Shown here in pieces: positions 32,717-41,944 of a DNA stretch of 64,000 nucleotides (within the stretch, counting starts at the first letter, position 1; every line of letters begins with the position of its first letter). Location of the stretch: NCBI GenBank assembly GCA_019637805.1, contig JAHBVB010000001.1, positions 261,875-325,874 on the forward strand, in the 5' to 3' direction. Under the pieces are notes generated by a model, which saw nothing but the letters and a program-made list of their open reading frames with translations, ran no database searches and was not told the origin of the DNA. Both the position numbers and the translations under genes were made by a program. The stretch comes from Anaerolineales bacterium (GTDB lineage Bacteria > Chloroflexota > Anaerolineae > Anaerolineales > UBA11579).

Positions 32717-34060
32717 ATGAAAGCTTCTGAAGTTCACGCGCAAATTGAAAAACACCTGCCATCCGGCGCAGAGCCAATCGTGGTGGACTTGGAAAAGTCC
32801 CAGGGCGCCTATTTGCACGATGCGCTGACCGGCAAGGACTATATTGACTTCTATACCTATTTTGCCAGCGCGCCGATCGGCCACAACCACCCCAAGATGC
32901 ACGATGCCGCCTTTATCGAGAAACTGCTTAGCGTGGCGATCACCAAGCCTTCTTCCTCGGATTTTTACACGACCTACATGGCGGAATTTGTGGACACGTT
33001 TGCCCGCATCGCCATGCCGGCCGAGATGAAGCACCTGTTCCTGATCGCCGGCGGGGCGCTGGCGGTGGAAAATGCATTGAAGACCGCCTTTGACTGGAAA
33101 ACGCGCCAGAACTTCGGGCGCATCGGCAAGCCGGCCCCCAAGGGCCAGCCGCACCGCATTGAGGGGATGGGCACCAAGGTGATCCATTTCCGTGAAGCCT
33201 TCCACGGTCGCTCCGGCTACACCATGTCGCTGACCAACACGGATGACCCGCGCAAGTACTTGTATTTCCCCAAGTTCGACTGGCCGCGGGTGCTGAACCC
33301 CAAACTGCGCTTCCCTGTCACCGATGAGGTGCTGGCGGAGGTCAAGCGCGCCGAGGAGATCGCCATCGCGCAGATCGAGGCGGCGGTGCAGCAGTACCCG
33401 GGTGATGTGGCGGCGCTGATCATTGAACCGATCCAGGGCGAAGGCGGCGACAACCACTTCCGTCCCGAATTCTTTGCCGAACTGCGCCGCCTGGCCGATG
33501 AGCACGAGTTCCTGTTCATCGCCGACGAGATCCAGAGCGGTCTGGGCATCACCGGCAAGACCTGGGCCATCGAGCATATGGGCGTGCAGCCGGACATCAT
33601 CGTCTTCGGCAAGAAGACCCAGGTGTGCGGCATCATCGCCGGCCCGCGCATCGACCAGGTGCCTGACAACGTCTTTGAAGAAGAGAGCCGCATCAATTCC
33701 ACCTGGGGCGGTGACCTGACCGACATGGTGCGCTCCGCCCGCTTCCTGGAGATCATCCAGGAAGAGAAACTGATGGAGCACACGGCCAAGATGGGCGAGA
33801 AGCTGATGGGCGGTCTGCACAGCCTGGCGGCTGACTCCAAGGGCGTGCTGAGCAACGTGCGCGGCCGCGGCATGATGGTGGCTTTTGACCTGCCGGACAA
33901 GGCGGCGCGTGACACCACCATCGGCGCCATGAAGGACAATGGCCTGTATGCACTGAAGTCAGGCGAACGCTCCATCCGCTTCCGCGGCATGCTGGACGTG
34001 CCCGCCGAAGTGATCGACAAGGCTCTGGAGATCACCGCCAAGAGCCTGCCGAAGAAGTAA
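32717..34060 (+). CDS. lat: L-lysine 6-transaminase
   Basis: 447 residues of the class III aminotransferase fold. It should move the epsilon-amino group of lysine to 2-oxoglutarate, giving 2-aminoadipate semialdehyde. The PLP-binding Lys lies in IIVFGKKTQVCGI, a sequence typical of lysine 6-aminotransferase rather than ornithine or GABA enzymes. Other landmarks: FLIAGGALAVENALKTAF, HFREAFHGRSGYTMSLTN, FIADEIQSGLG and STWGGDLTDMVR. The gene is alone with its own promoter; no aminoadipate semialdehyde dehydrogenase is nearby. The role could be lysine catabolism or solute synthesis. Confidence 0.9.
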   Translation: MKASEVHAQIEKHLPSGAEPIVVDLEKSQGAYLHDALTGKDYIDFYTYFASAPIGHNHPKMHDAAFIEKLLSVAITKPSSSDFYTTYMAEFVDTFARIAMPAEMKHLFLIAGGALAVENALKTAFDWKTRQNFGRIGKPAPKGQPHRIEGMGTKVIHFREAFHGRSGYTMSLTNTDDPRKYLYFPKFDWPRVLNPKLRFPVTDEVLAEVKRAEEIAIAQIEAAVQQYPGDVAALIIEPIQGEGGDNHFRPEFFAELRRLADEHEFLFIADEIQSGLGITGKTWAIEHMGVQPDIIVFGKKTQVCGIIAGPRIDQVPDNVFEEESRINSTWGGDLTDMVRSARFLEIIQEEKLMEHTAKMGEKLMGGLHSLAADSKGVLSNVRGRGMMVAFDLPDKAARDTTIGAMKDNGLYALKSGERSIRFRGMLDVPAEVIDKALEITAKSLPKK

Positions 34061-34108
34061 ACATCCTTTCGGCCGCGTTTTTGGCTATCATAGGGGGAAG
34101 GTCTGCTG

Positions 34109-35665
34109 ATGCTGCCTGACTTCAGAGTACGCCAACGCGACTACCTGCTGGAAATTGCCCGCGCCATCACCCAGGAGTTGAACCTGGATGATGTCTTGGC
34201 GCGCATCCTGCAGCACGCGGCAGAGCTGCTGGCCGGCCAGGCTGGCCTGGTGGCGCTGCGCGGCAATGAAGGCGGCTGGAATGTAGCCGCCTTCATTGGT
34301 ATTCCGGAGCCGCTGATCAGCTACCTGGACCCGCTGCTGGCTGAGGTGCCCGATTTTGAGGAAGCGGCCCGCTTCGAGATCCCCGAGGTCAACCGTCTGC
34401 TGCAGAACCTGGCACGCGAAGTCAGCCTGGGCCTGCTGAGCGGCGTGGGTCTGCCGCTGATCGTGCAGAATTCGGTGCTGGGCGTTATTTTTGTCTTTCG
34501 CAATTACCACGGCCGTTTTTCGCGTGAGGACCAACTGTTGCTGCAGAGCTTTGCCGACCAGGCCGCCATCGCCGTGCACAACGCGCAGCTGTACAACCAA
34601 AGCCGCGGCCAGGCCCAGCGGCTGGACGGCCTGCTGAATTCCGTGGCGGACGGCATCCTGATCCTGCAACCCAACCACGCCATCGAGCGCTGCAACCCGG
34701 CGCTGGCGCGCCTGCTGGGCAAGACGCCCAGCGAGATCGTGGGCCGGGAGCATGCGCAGGTCATTCTGTGGAAAGAGGTCACCCACGGGCCTACGCTGGA
34801 ACGCGCTGAAGCGGGCGGCTGGCCGTTGACCCCCACGGCCACGCTGTACGTGGAAGGCGACCTGCTGCGCAAAGACGGCAGCACCCTGCCGGTGGGGATC
34901 ACCTACGCTCCGCTGCTGAACCCCGAAGGCCAACTGATCAACATCATCGCCTCGGTGCGGGATGTGAGCCACTTCCGCCAGGCCGAGGAGATGCAAAGCA
35001 CCTTCATCTCGGTGATCAGCCATGAGCTCAAGACCCCGGTGGCGCTGATCAAGGGCTATGTGGGCACGCTGCGCCGTGAAGACGTGCGCTGGGATAGCAA
35101 AGTAGTGCAAGACAGCCTGGAAGTGATCGAGGAAGAGGCCGACCACCTGGCCGAACTGATCGAGAACTTGCTGGACGCCTCCCGCCTGGAGGCCGGCGCG
35201 CTGGCATTGAATGCCAGCGATCTGGCGCTGGGGCGCCTGGCGGAGCGCATTGTAGAGCGCTTCCGCACCCAGACAGACAAGCACAATATCGTGCTAGACT
35301 TCCCCCCGGACTTTCCCATAGTGCTGGGCGACGAGCAGCGCCTAGGGCAGGTGCTGCTCAACCTGCTGTCCAACGCGGCCAAGTATTCGCCGCAAGGCGG
35401 CGAGATCCGCATCATTGGCCAAGTGCGGCCGGAGCATGTGGTAGTGTGCGTACAGGACCAAGGGCCGGGCATCCCGCCGGGCGACATGCCGCACATCTTC
35501 GACCGCTTCTATCGCGCCGGCGAAACCGCCCGCAGCACCAAGGGCGCCGGGCTGGGCCTGTACCTGACGCGCGCCATCCTGGAAGCGCATGGTGGCAGCA
35601 TTTGGGTCGATACTCAGTATAAAGACGGCGCCCGGGTATGCTTCTCGCTGCCGCGTGCGCAATAA
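34109..35665 (+). CDS. GAF-PAS sensor histidine kinase
   Basis: 518 residues without membrane helices: a GAF domain (~15-165), a PAS domain (~170-290, ending SVRDVSHFRQAEEMQ), a HisKA domain with the phosphorylated His in FISVISHELKTPVALI and a HATPase_c domain (N box NLLSNAAKYS, G1 DQGPGIP, G2 GAGLGLYLT). This is a soluble, intracellular EnvZ/PhoR-like kinase. No response regulator is adjacent. A GGGGGAAGG site lies upstream of the ATG, and a TATCAT -10-like box 17 nt before it. The CpXC gene follows 20 bp downstream and may be co-transcribed. Confidence 0.92.
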   Translation: MLPDFRVRQRDYLLEIARAITQELNLDDVLARILQHAAELLAGQAGLVALRGNEGGWNVAAFIGIPEPLISYLDPLLAEVPDFEEAARFEIPEVNRLLQNLAREVSLGLLSGVGLPLIVQNSVLGVIFVFRNYHGRFSREDQLLLQSFADQAAIAVHNAQLYNQSRGQAQRLDGLLNSVADGILILQPNHAIERCNPALARLLGKTPSEIVGREHAQVILWKEVTHGPTLERAEAGGWPLTPTATLYVEGDLLRKDGSTLPVGITYAPLLNPEGQLINIIASVRDVSHFRQAEEMQSTFISVISHELKTPVALIKGYVGTLRREDVRWDSKVVQDSLEVIEEEADHLAELIENLLDASRLEAGALALNASDLALGRLAERIVERFRTQTDKHNIVLDFPPDFPIVLGDEQRLGQVLLNLLSNAAKYSPQGGEIRIIGQVRPEHVVVCVQDQGPGIPPGDMPHIFDRFYRAGETARSTKGAGLGLYLTRAILEAHGGSIWVDTQYKDGARVCFSLPRAQ

Positions 35666-35685
35666 ACTATTTTTTGGAAGAGAGC

Positions 35686-37032
35686 ATGGCTAAAATTCAA
35701 GTACCCTGTCCCAACTGCAAACAACCCAGCGTGACCGAGATCGAGCAGCTATTTGATGTGGCCGCGGACCCGCAAGCCAAGCAGCGCCTGCTGAATGGCA
35801 GCTTCAACGTGATCAACTGCCCTTTCTGTGGTTTTCAGGGCCAGGTACCCACCCCGCTGATCTATCACGACCCTTCCAAGGAATTTTTGCTGACCTATTT
35901 CCCGGCGGAGTTGAACGTGCCGGTGATGGAGCAGGAACGCAGCATCGCCCCGCTGATCAACAAAGTGGTGGACAACCTGCCGCAAGAGCAGCGCAAGGGC
36001 TATCTGTTCAACCCGCAGCAGATGTTCACCCTGCAGAACCTGATCGAAAAAGTGCTGGAAGGCGAGGGCATCACCAAAGAGATGCTGGACGCCCAGCGCA
36101 AGCGGGTAGACCTGCTGCAGCGCCTGATGGCCGCCAGCGATGACGGCCTGGTGGGAATGGTGCAAGCCGCCAGCGAGACGATCGACAGCGAGTTCTTCAC
36201 CCTGCTGAGCCGCATGCTGGAAGCGGGCATGGCCGCCCGCGACGAGGCCAGCGTATCCAAGCTTGGCCGCATTCAGGAAGCGCTGCTGGAGCATACCGAG
36301 ATGGGCCGGCAGATCAAGTCGCAGGCCGACGAGGTGGAGGCCGCCCGCCAAAGCCTGGAAGCGGCCGGCAAAGAGCTCACGCGTGAAAAATTGTTGGACC
36401 TGCTGAGCGAGGCGGCTGGCAACGACATCCGCTTCAATGCGCTGGCCAGCATGGCGCGCCCGGGGCTGGATTACAGCTTCTTTCAGATGCTGAGCGAACG
36501 ACTGGACGCAGCGGATGGGGCCGACAAAGACAAGCTGAACAAGATGCGCGAGGATCTGCTGGAGATCACCAAGCGCGTGGATGAGCAATTGCAGGCCCGT
36601 TTGAATGTGGCCCTGCGCAACCTGGACGCCTTGCTGGAGGCCGAAGATGCGGCCGTGCTGATCCAGGAGAACCCGGCCGTGTTAGATGAATTCTTCATCC
36701 AGGTCTTGAACCAGTCGCTGGGGGAAGCCCAACAGAATAATGACAGCGCCCGCCTGCAGAAACTGCAAGCGCTGACCCAAGTCATCCAGCAGCTGATCAC
36801 CCCGGGCTACAACCCGGAACTATTGGACAAGCTGATGGAAGCCGCGGACGAAGAAACGCTCAAAAAGATCGTGGCCGAGCACAAAGACGAGATCACCCCT
36901 GAGTTCATCGAGAGCCTGTCAGCGATGATGATGCAGCTGGAAGCTACTGAGGATAAAGAGCTAACCGAAAAGATCCGGGCAGCGTACCGCGCCGCGCTGC
37001 GCGTCTCGATGGAAAAGGGTATGCAGGGGTAG
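35686..37032 (+). CDS. CpXC-domain protein
   Basis: 448 residues from the ATG at 35686, preceded by GGAAGAG. The N-terminal ~110 residues form a CpXC domain with zinc ligands in VPCPNCKQP and NCPFCGFQG, a domain found in many bacteria but without a known function. The remaining ~340 residues are almost all helical and acidic (for example VEAARQSLEAAGKEL, DEQLQARLNVALRNLDALLEAEDA), suggesting a long coiled or repeat-helical scaffold. It is probably a cytoplasmic zinc protein. Co-transcription with the upstream kinase is possible (20 bp gap). Confidence 0.82.
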   Translation: MAKIQVPCPNCKQPSVTEIEQLFDVAADPQAKQRLLNGSFNVINCPFCGFQGQVPTPLIYHDPSKEFLLTYFPAELNVPVMEQERSIAPLINKVVDNLPQEQRKGYLFNPQQMFTLQNLIEKVLEGEGITKEMLDAQRKRVDLLQRLMAASDDGLVGMVQAASETIDSEFFTLLSRMLEAGMAARDEASVSKLGRIQEALLEHTEMGRQIKSQADEVEAARQSLEAAGKELTREKLLDLLSEAAGNDIRFNALASMARPGLDYSFFQMLSERLDAADGADKDKLNKMREDLLEITKRVDEQLQARLNVALRNLDALLEAEDAAVLIQENPAVLDEFFIQVLNQSLGEAQQNNDSARLQKLQALTQVIQQLITPGYNPELLDKLMEAADEETLKKIVAEHKDEITPEFIESLSAMMMQLEATEDKELTEKIRAAYRAALRVSMEKGMQG

Positions 37033-37137
37033 CTATAGGCTGTAAGCCATAAGCTCTAAGCAAAGCTTGCGATTTTCTAGGGCTGGGATAAACATTCAGG
37101 TTGCTTCGCTAGGCTTGCTATGTAAGCATCCCTCGCA

Positions 37138-37184
37138 AAAGACGAGTCAAGTTTTCGCGTAGGGGCGAGGCATGCCTCGTCTTT
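37138..37184 (-). terminator. Probable terminator after the FHA regulator
   Basis: Arms 37138-37146 and 37176-37184 (AAAGACGAG) with T-run on the minus strand side, and a perfect 14-bp palindrome inside (37166-37179). The large loop makes it weaker than the other terminators here. Confidence 0.45.
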
Positions 37185-37190
37185 CGCGCT

Positions 37191-37859
37191 CTACAGCTTG
37201 GGATTGTCCAGGCGCAGGCCGTGGCCGCGCACGGTGACAACATATTCGAAGCCCTGGTCGGCTTCGGCCAATCGGTCGCGCAAACGACGTACCAGGGCGT
37301 CGACGGCCTGGTCGGAGATGCCGTAGGCTTCCTCCTGGCCCCAAACCGCCCGCACCATCTCCTCACGCGGCACCACCAAGCCATCACGGCGGTAAAGCAG
37401 GTCGAGCATGGTGAATTGGGCCAGTGAGAGCGGCGGGGCAATCTCCACCTGATTGGCCCACACCCGGCGGGAGCGTTTGTCCATGCGCAGGCGGCGTTCT
37501 TCCAGGCCGCTTTCCACAGGCGGTTCAAATTCCAAGGGGACGGTGGCGTCCGAGCTGATAAAGGCGAACTTTTGGGCGAGGGCGATCTGAACGATGTCGC
37601 CGTCCTTCAGCAAGACCCGGCCGTGCAGCTGCTCACCGTTGTGATGGGTACCGTTCTTGCTGTCCAGATCTTCGAGCACCACGCCATCATCGCTCAGGCG
37701 CAGCTGGGCGTGTTGGCGAGAGATTTTGCGATCAGGAATGACAATGTCGCAGTCCTGGTCGCGACCAATCGTTAGAGGGCCACGGATTGGCCATCGTTCT
37801 CCACTTAATGGCCCACTCTGTGCCAAGAGAACGGGATGGGACTCGTTCTTAGAAGCCAT
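37191..37859 (-). CDS. FHA-domain winged-helix regulator
   Basis: About 222 residues. An FHA domain (~15-105) shows the phosphothreonine-binding landmarks LTIGRDQDCDIVIPD, KISRQHAQL and LEDLDSKNGTHHNG. The C-terminal ~95 residues are an OmpR/PhoB-type winged helix (LSLAQFTMLDLLYRRDGLVV, QAVDALVRRLRDRL, VRGHGLRL). This combination suggests a transcription regulator recruited or controlled by Ser/Thr phosphorylation instead of a receiver domain. It is divergent from a Ser/Thr protein kinase gene 135 bp away, its likely partner. The ATG at 37859 follows GAGAGG. Confidence 0.9.
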   Translation of the reverse strand: MASKNESHPVLLAQSGPLSGERWPIRGPLTIGRDQDCDIVIPDRKISRQHAQLRLSDDGVVLEDLDSKNGTHHNGEQLHGRVLLKDGDIVQIALAQKFAFISSDATVPLEFEPPVESGLEERRLRMDKRSRRVWANQVEIAPPLSLAQFTMLDLLYRRDGLVVPREEMVRAVWGQEEAYGISDQAVDALVRRLRDRLAEADQGFEYVVTVRGHGLRLDNPKL

Positions 37860-37994
37860 CAAACCTCTCAAGTTATAATACCAAAATTCTGGCTACTCAA
37901 TTCAGCGCCTTAGTCAAGACGCTGCCAGACGCCCAGCCGTTACGCCCCGCAACAATTTCGGCTGGAAGGAATTCATTTTGAAAGAAGAGACCAC

Positions 37995-38978
37995 ATGCCC
38001 TTAGAAGTTGGCGAGGTGCTGCGCGAGCGCTATCGCATTGCTCAATTCATCAGCCGCGGCGGTATGGGAAGTATATACCTTGCCGATGATCTGCGTTTGC
38101 AGGGCCGCCAATGCGCGGTAAAAGAAGTGCGCCTGGACCCGTCCTTGTCGCAGGAAACACTGGACCAGACCCGCGCCCAGTTCCTGCGAGAAGCCACGGT
38201 ACTGGCGCGCCTGGACCACACCAACCTGCCCAAAGTCTCTGACTTCTTTTCCGAAGAGCACAGTGACTACCTGGTGATGGATTACATCCCCGGCGAGGAC
38301 CTGCGCTCCTTAATGATGGCCGCCCGCCAACGCGGCGAATTCCTGAGGGAAGAAGAAGTGCTGCTGTGGGCCAGCCAAATCGGCGACGCCCTGCATTACC
38401 TGCACAGCCAGGACCCGCCGATCTTGCACCGAGATGTGAAGCCGAGCAACATCAAGCTGACGCCCAACGGCGTGGTGAAGCTGGTGGATTTTGGGCTGGT
38501 GAAGATCCTGGCCGCGCAGGAGGATACGGTGACCATCGTGCAGGGGCGCGGCACGGCGCTTTACACGCCGCTGGAGCAATATGGCGGCGACACGGGCCAC
38601 ACAGACGCCCGCAGCGATGTATACGCCTTTGGGGCCACGCTGTATCACCTGCTGACCAATACGCCGCCGATCGAAGCGCGCGAACGTTTCCTCAACCCCA
38701 ACAGCATGCCAGCCATGCGCGAACTGAACCCGGAGATCAGCTCGCGCACCGAGCGAACCGCGATCTGGGCGCTGAGCCTGCACCCGGAGGAGCGCCCGCA
38801 GAGCATTCAGGCCCTGCAAGAAGCCCTGCTAGGCAAGCTGGAGCCGAATTCACGCAACAGCGGGCGTTTGCCCAACCCCACCCTGGCCGATATCTTGAGT
38901 TCACGCGCAGAGCGCGGGCTATTGTGGCTGGCGGGCAGCCTGCTATTGCTCAGTCTTATCGCTTCGATTGGACGCTGA
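37995..38978 (+). CDS. Membrane-anchored Ser/Thr protein kinase
   Basis: 327 residues: a Hanks-type kinase domain (~10-275) with glycine loop ISRGGMGSIY, catalytic Lys in CAVKEV, HRDVKPSNIKL loop, DFG in KLVDFGLV and the APE region replaced by YTPLEQYGG, as in related chloroflexal kinases. One C-terminal membrane helix (~308-325) leaves almost no extracellular part, so the signal must be sensed inside or in the membrane. Divergent neighbour: an FHA-winged helix regulator, a probable substrate or reader. Its last 36 bp overlap the convergent GH3-like gene. Confidence 0.92.
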   Translation: MPLEVGEVLRERYRIAQFISRGGMGSIYLADDLRLQGRQCAVKEVRLDPSLSQETLDQTRAQFLREATVLARLDHTNLPKVSDFFSEEHSDYLVMDYIPGEDLRSLMMAARQRGEFLREEEVLLWASQIGDALHYLHSQDPPILHRDVKPSNIKLTPNGVVKLVDFGLVKILAAQEDTVTIVQGRGTALYTPLEQYGGDTGHTDARSDVYAFGATLYHLLTNTPPIEARERFLNPNSMPAMRELNPEISSRTERTAIWALSLHPEERPQSIQALQEALLGKLEPNSRNSGRLPNPTLADILSSRAERGLLWLAGSLLLLSLIASIGR

Positions 38979-41843
38979 GCCGGTCATGGGCCGCGGCATA
39001 TTGGCCACTTCCTGCCACAGCCAGGCGGCTGCCCAACCCAAGCCGGCGCCCATCAGCGCGCACAGCACCACACCCCACTCCCCGCTCCAGTTCAAGATGG
39101 CCTGGCTGCCCGGCAAATCAAACGCCAGGTAACTGCCCACCAACAAGCCGCCAATCAAAGTACACAGCCCGTAACGCACCGCCCAGCGCGTGCGCTGGCT
39201 GTTCAGGCTGGCCTGATAAGCAAAGACTGCGGCCAGGACAGAGATAAGCGTGGTCAGGAACCATTCGACCAAACCAGCCCGGGGGGGTTCCACCTCAATT
39301 GGGGGGGCGTCGGTGACGGCCGGGGGGATGGCCGATGCGGTGGCCATCATCTGAGCCTGGGCCGTCTGAGTGGCCTGGAGCGCCAGCCCCTCCGGATTGA
39401 TGCCCAAGACCTCGAACTGCTGTGCGATAGAAACTGCGCGGGGGTCGCCGCTGACCGCCAGGATCTGCAAGAAACCTTCGGCCTCAATGGAGTAGGAAGC
39501 CGCGGCATAACCCTGGCGGGTAGGGGCGGACAGCTGGCGGCTGAGGCCGGGGCCTTCATTGGTGAGCGAGATCTCGAAAGTGAGTATGGTCCCATCCGGC
39601 ACGATGTGCCCGTTGTGGTCCAATACCGGGCCAGCTTGCAAACTGAGCGAATCGCCTGCCTGGAAAATGGGTGGCGGGGTGGGCTGGGGAGTGACGCTGC
39701 TCTGCGTGGCCTCTGCTTCCGCCGTTTGACTGGGGAGCGGCTCGGGCGGTGAAACCCGCTGTACTTGCAGTGGGATGGTCTGGGCCGGGTTGGGGGCCAC
39801 GGCGGACAACAGACTGTAGCCAATTCCCTCTACAGACACCGGGGAGACCCCGGAAGCATGCAGCTCCTGGAAGAGCAGACGGGCGGCCACCTGCGCCAGG
39901 CCGGTGCGCTTGGCGTACAGACCGTAATAGGCGCTCACACGGGTAATGTCAGTGGCGTCCAGGTAATAGGGGGCGTCCATGGCAAAGACGACCACTTTTT
40001 TGTTTTGCAGCAAGTCCGGCCGCTCGGAAAGCAGGCGGCGCAAGGCATTCGACTCGGGCCGGCTGTCCTGCCGGGTGGGCAGAAAGACCACCCATTCGGC
40101 GATTTGCAGGCTGGCCGTCACGGGGTCCTGGCCGTCCGGCCACAGGCCGTCCAGCGTGCGGGCCAGTTGGGAAAAGGAAAATGAGGTCAGGTTGGCGGTG
40201 GAGATCTGGTTGCCGCCGCGTGGGCCATACAGGTCGGCCACCGCGTCGGCCATGGCGCTGACCGGGAGCGCACTTTCCGGCAGGCAACTGCTGCACTGCA
40301 AGACATTGTAGCTGTCGGTAATGAAGACGATCTGCTCGAAGCGCCCCGGGCTGCTAGGAAGCACGCTGCCCAGCTGGTCCATGTCCGGGCTGAGCAAAGT
40401 GGCGGAGCGGCGCCCCACCTCGAAGATCAGAGCTTGATTTTGTTGCAGCGCCTGCCAGCTATCCACTTCTGGCAGCACCTCATCCAGCGAGAATTCCGGG
40501 TAGAGCTTGAATTTGAGAGCCAGCACGCGCAGGGCAGATTGATCGACGCGCTCGGCAAAAGCTGCATCTTCCCGGTATTTTTGGGCAAAGAATGAGACCG
40601 TGTTGCGGATGCTGGTATAGGCATCCGGGTCGCCAGTCGCCAAGAAGTTGCCCAGGTAGAGCAAGTCGTTGCCGGCCAGAAATGCATCACGCGCCACCAG
40701 GGGCGAATTGAAGGCCTGCTCGGTGGAGTCATAGTTGCGGCGGATGGCGCGGGTGCCGAGATTGTCGCTGATCACCAGACCACCGGCGGCACGCCAATCG
40801 ACAAAAGGCTGCAAGCCCAGCAGCTGGGCAAACGCTTGTGCGTCCAGACTGATGGGGCGTGTGGTGGTGCGAATATTGCCCTGAAAGCCCTGATAGCGAA
40901 TGTGAGCCATCAACATCGCATCGGCCGTGGTTTGGACATCCGGTGCCTCGCCAGTCACGGCGAAGAAGGGCGCCAGTTCGACTTGGGTGAGCTGCTCCAG
41001 CGACTCACGCACGGTGGGCACTTCCTCCCCCACCGGACGGTCGGTGCCGCCATTGCCGGGCAGGTGCTTGGCCACCACGGCGATGCGGCCGTCGCCGCCG
41101 GTGTGCACGCCGCGGATGTAAGCCTGGCCCATTTGGGCGACCCAGAAGGGGTCACCGCCAAAGCTGCGCGCCCCCAGGTCACCCAAACTTTCCGGGCGGG
41201 GGTCTTCCAAGACATCCAGCGAGGGACCCAGGAGCATATTGACGCCTAAGGTGGAGAGTTCGCGACCCAACAGCTCGCCGGCCTGGCGCGCAAGCTCCGG
41301 GTCCCAGGTGGCGCCTAGCGCCATAGCAGAAGGCTGCGGGCTGAGCCCTTCGAGGATCTGGTCGTAGGGGTAGCCATTGCCTTCTTGATTGATGGCCACC
41401 AGCAGGGGAATGTATTGGCCGGTATAGCTCTGGCCGCTGAGCACGTCGGCGCGCGTCTCGCCGGCGTTGGCGGCGGCCGCCTGCTGCAGCGCCCGCGTCA
41501 GGCTGTCCAGGTCAGCCAGCGTATCTGGCAGGCCGGAGAAATTGTCCATATCGCGGCGGAGGACCACGCCGCCGATGTGATAGTTGGCGATCAGATCGTA
41601 GATCTGGCTTTCCGCACTGGCGCCGGCGCCTACGAAGGTGGCCAGAAACAGCTGCCCCACGCGCTGCTCGGGGGTGAGCTCCTGCAGCAGGACGGCCGCC
41701 TTGCTCAGGGGGTCATCCAGCTGGGCGGCGTACGCCGCCTGACTTTGGCGGGGCGCGGCCAACCAGGGCCCCAGCGCCAACGCCAAAACCAACCCTACTC
41801 GCCACATTCTGGGGAATATGCTCTTAAAACTCAAACTGCCCAT
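38943..41843 (-). CDS. Large exported glycoside hydrolase family 3-like membrane protein
   Basis: 966 residues. After a signal peptide (ending RQSQAAYA) comes a GH3/NagZ-like barrel (~50-400): PEQRVGQLFLATF, then LLVAINQEGNGYPY, VVAKHLPGNGGTDRPVGEEVP and GGLVISDNLGTR, whose Asp is the expected nucleophile. NagZ enzymes use a catalytic Asp-His dyad in a KHFPGHGDxxxDSH loop; here that loop reads KHLPGNGGTD-R-P, so the His is missing and activity may be altered or lost. A second Rossmann-like half follows, then a Pro/Thr-rich linker (~690-740), a beta domain and three membrane helices near the C terminus (~855-945). Probably acts on peptidoglycan or surface glycans at the outer face. Confidence 0.82.
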   Translation of the reverse strand: MGSLSFKSIFPRMWRVGLVLALALGPWLAAPRQSQAAYAAQLDDPLSKAAVLLQELTPEQRVGQLFLATFVGAGASAESQIYDLIANYHIGGVVLRRDMDNFSGLPDTLADLDSLTRALQQAAAANAGETRADVLSGQSYTGQYIPLLVAINQEGNGYPYDQILEGLSPQPSAMALGATWDPELARQAGELLGRELSTLGVNMLLGPSLDVLEDPRPESLGDLGARSFGGDPFWVAQMGQAYIRGVHTGGDGRIAVVAKHLPGNGGTDRPVGEEVPTVRESLEQLTQVELAPFFAVTGEAPDVQTTADAMLMAHIRYQGFQGNIRTTTRPISLDAQAFAQLLGLQPFVDWRAAGGLVISDNLGTRAIRRNYDSTEQAFNSPLVARDAFLAGNDLLYLGNFLATGDPDAYTSIRNTVSFFAQKYREDAAFAERVDQSALRVLALKFKLYPEFSLDEVLPEVDSWQALQQNQALIFEVGRRSATLLSPDMDQLGSVLPSSPGRFEQIVFITDSYNVLQCSSCLPESALPVSAMADAVADLYGPRGGNQISTANLTSFSFSQLARTLDGLWPDGQDPVTASLQIAEWVVFLPTRQDSRPESNALRRLLSERPDLLQNKKVVVFAMDAPYYLDATDITRVSAYYGLYAKRTGLAQVAARLLFQELHASGVSPVSVEGIGYSLLSAVAPNPAQTIPLQVQRVSPPEPLPSQTAEAEATQSSVTPQPTPPPIFQAGDSLSLQAGPVLDHNGHIVPDGTILTFEISLTNEGPGLSRQLSAPTRQGYAAASYSIEAEGFLQILAVSGDPRAVSIAQQFEVLGINPEGLALQATQTAQAQMMATASAIPPAVTDAPPIEVEPPRAGLVEWFLTTLISVLAAVFAYQASLNSQRTRWAVRYGLCTLIGGLLVGSYLAFDLPGSQAILNWSGEWGVVLCALMGAGLGWAAAWLWQEVANMPRPMTGSASNRSDKTEQ

Positions 41844-41931
41844 GCAAAAACACCGCCGGTAATGGTCCGAGCCTGCATCCCCTGTGGCTCTGCGGGGATT
41901 ATAGCATGCGGGTTTTTGAGCGCACCCGGCG

Positions 41932-41937
41932 TATAAT
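41932..41937 (+). promoter_or_regulatory. -10 box of the glycosyltransferase gene, leaderless
   Basis: TATAAT ends 7 nt before the ATG at 41945, leaving no room for a ribosome-binding site. Confidence 0.58.
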
Positions 41938-41944
41938 CCGGGCC

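Noticed and set aside
32651-33820. A 389-codon minus-strand ORF opposite lysine aminotransferase
   Set aside because: Shadow of a strongly conserved enzyme gene; composition is His/Arg-rich and there is no ribosome-binding site.
34088-35284. A 398-codon minus-strand ORF opposite the GAF-PAS kinase
   Set aside because: Antisense to a complete kinase with all motifs; Gln-rich product without recognisable domains.
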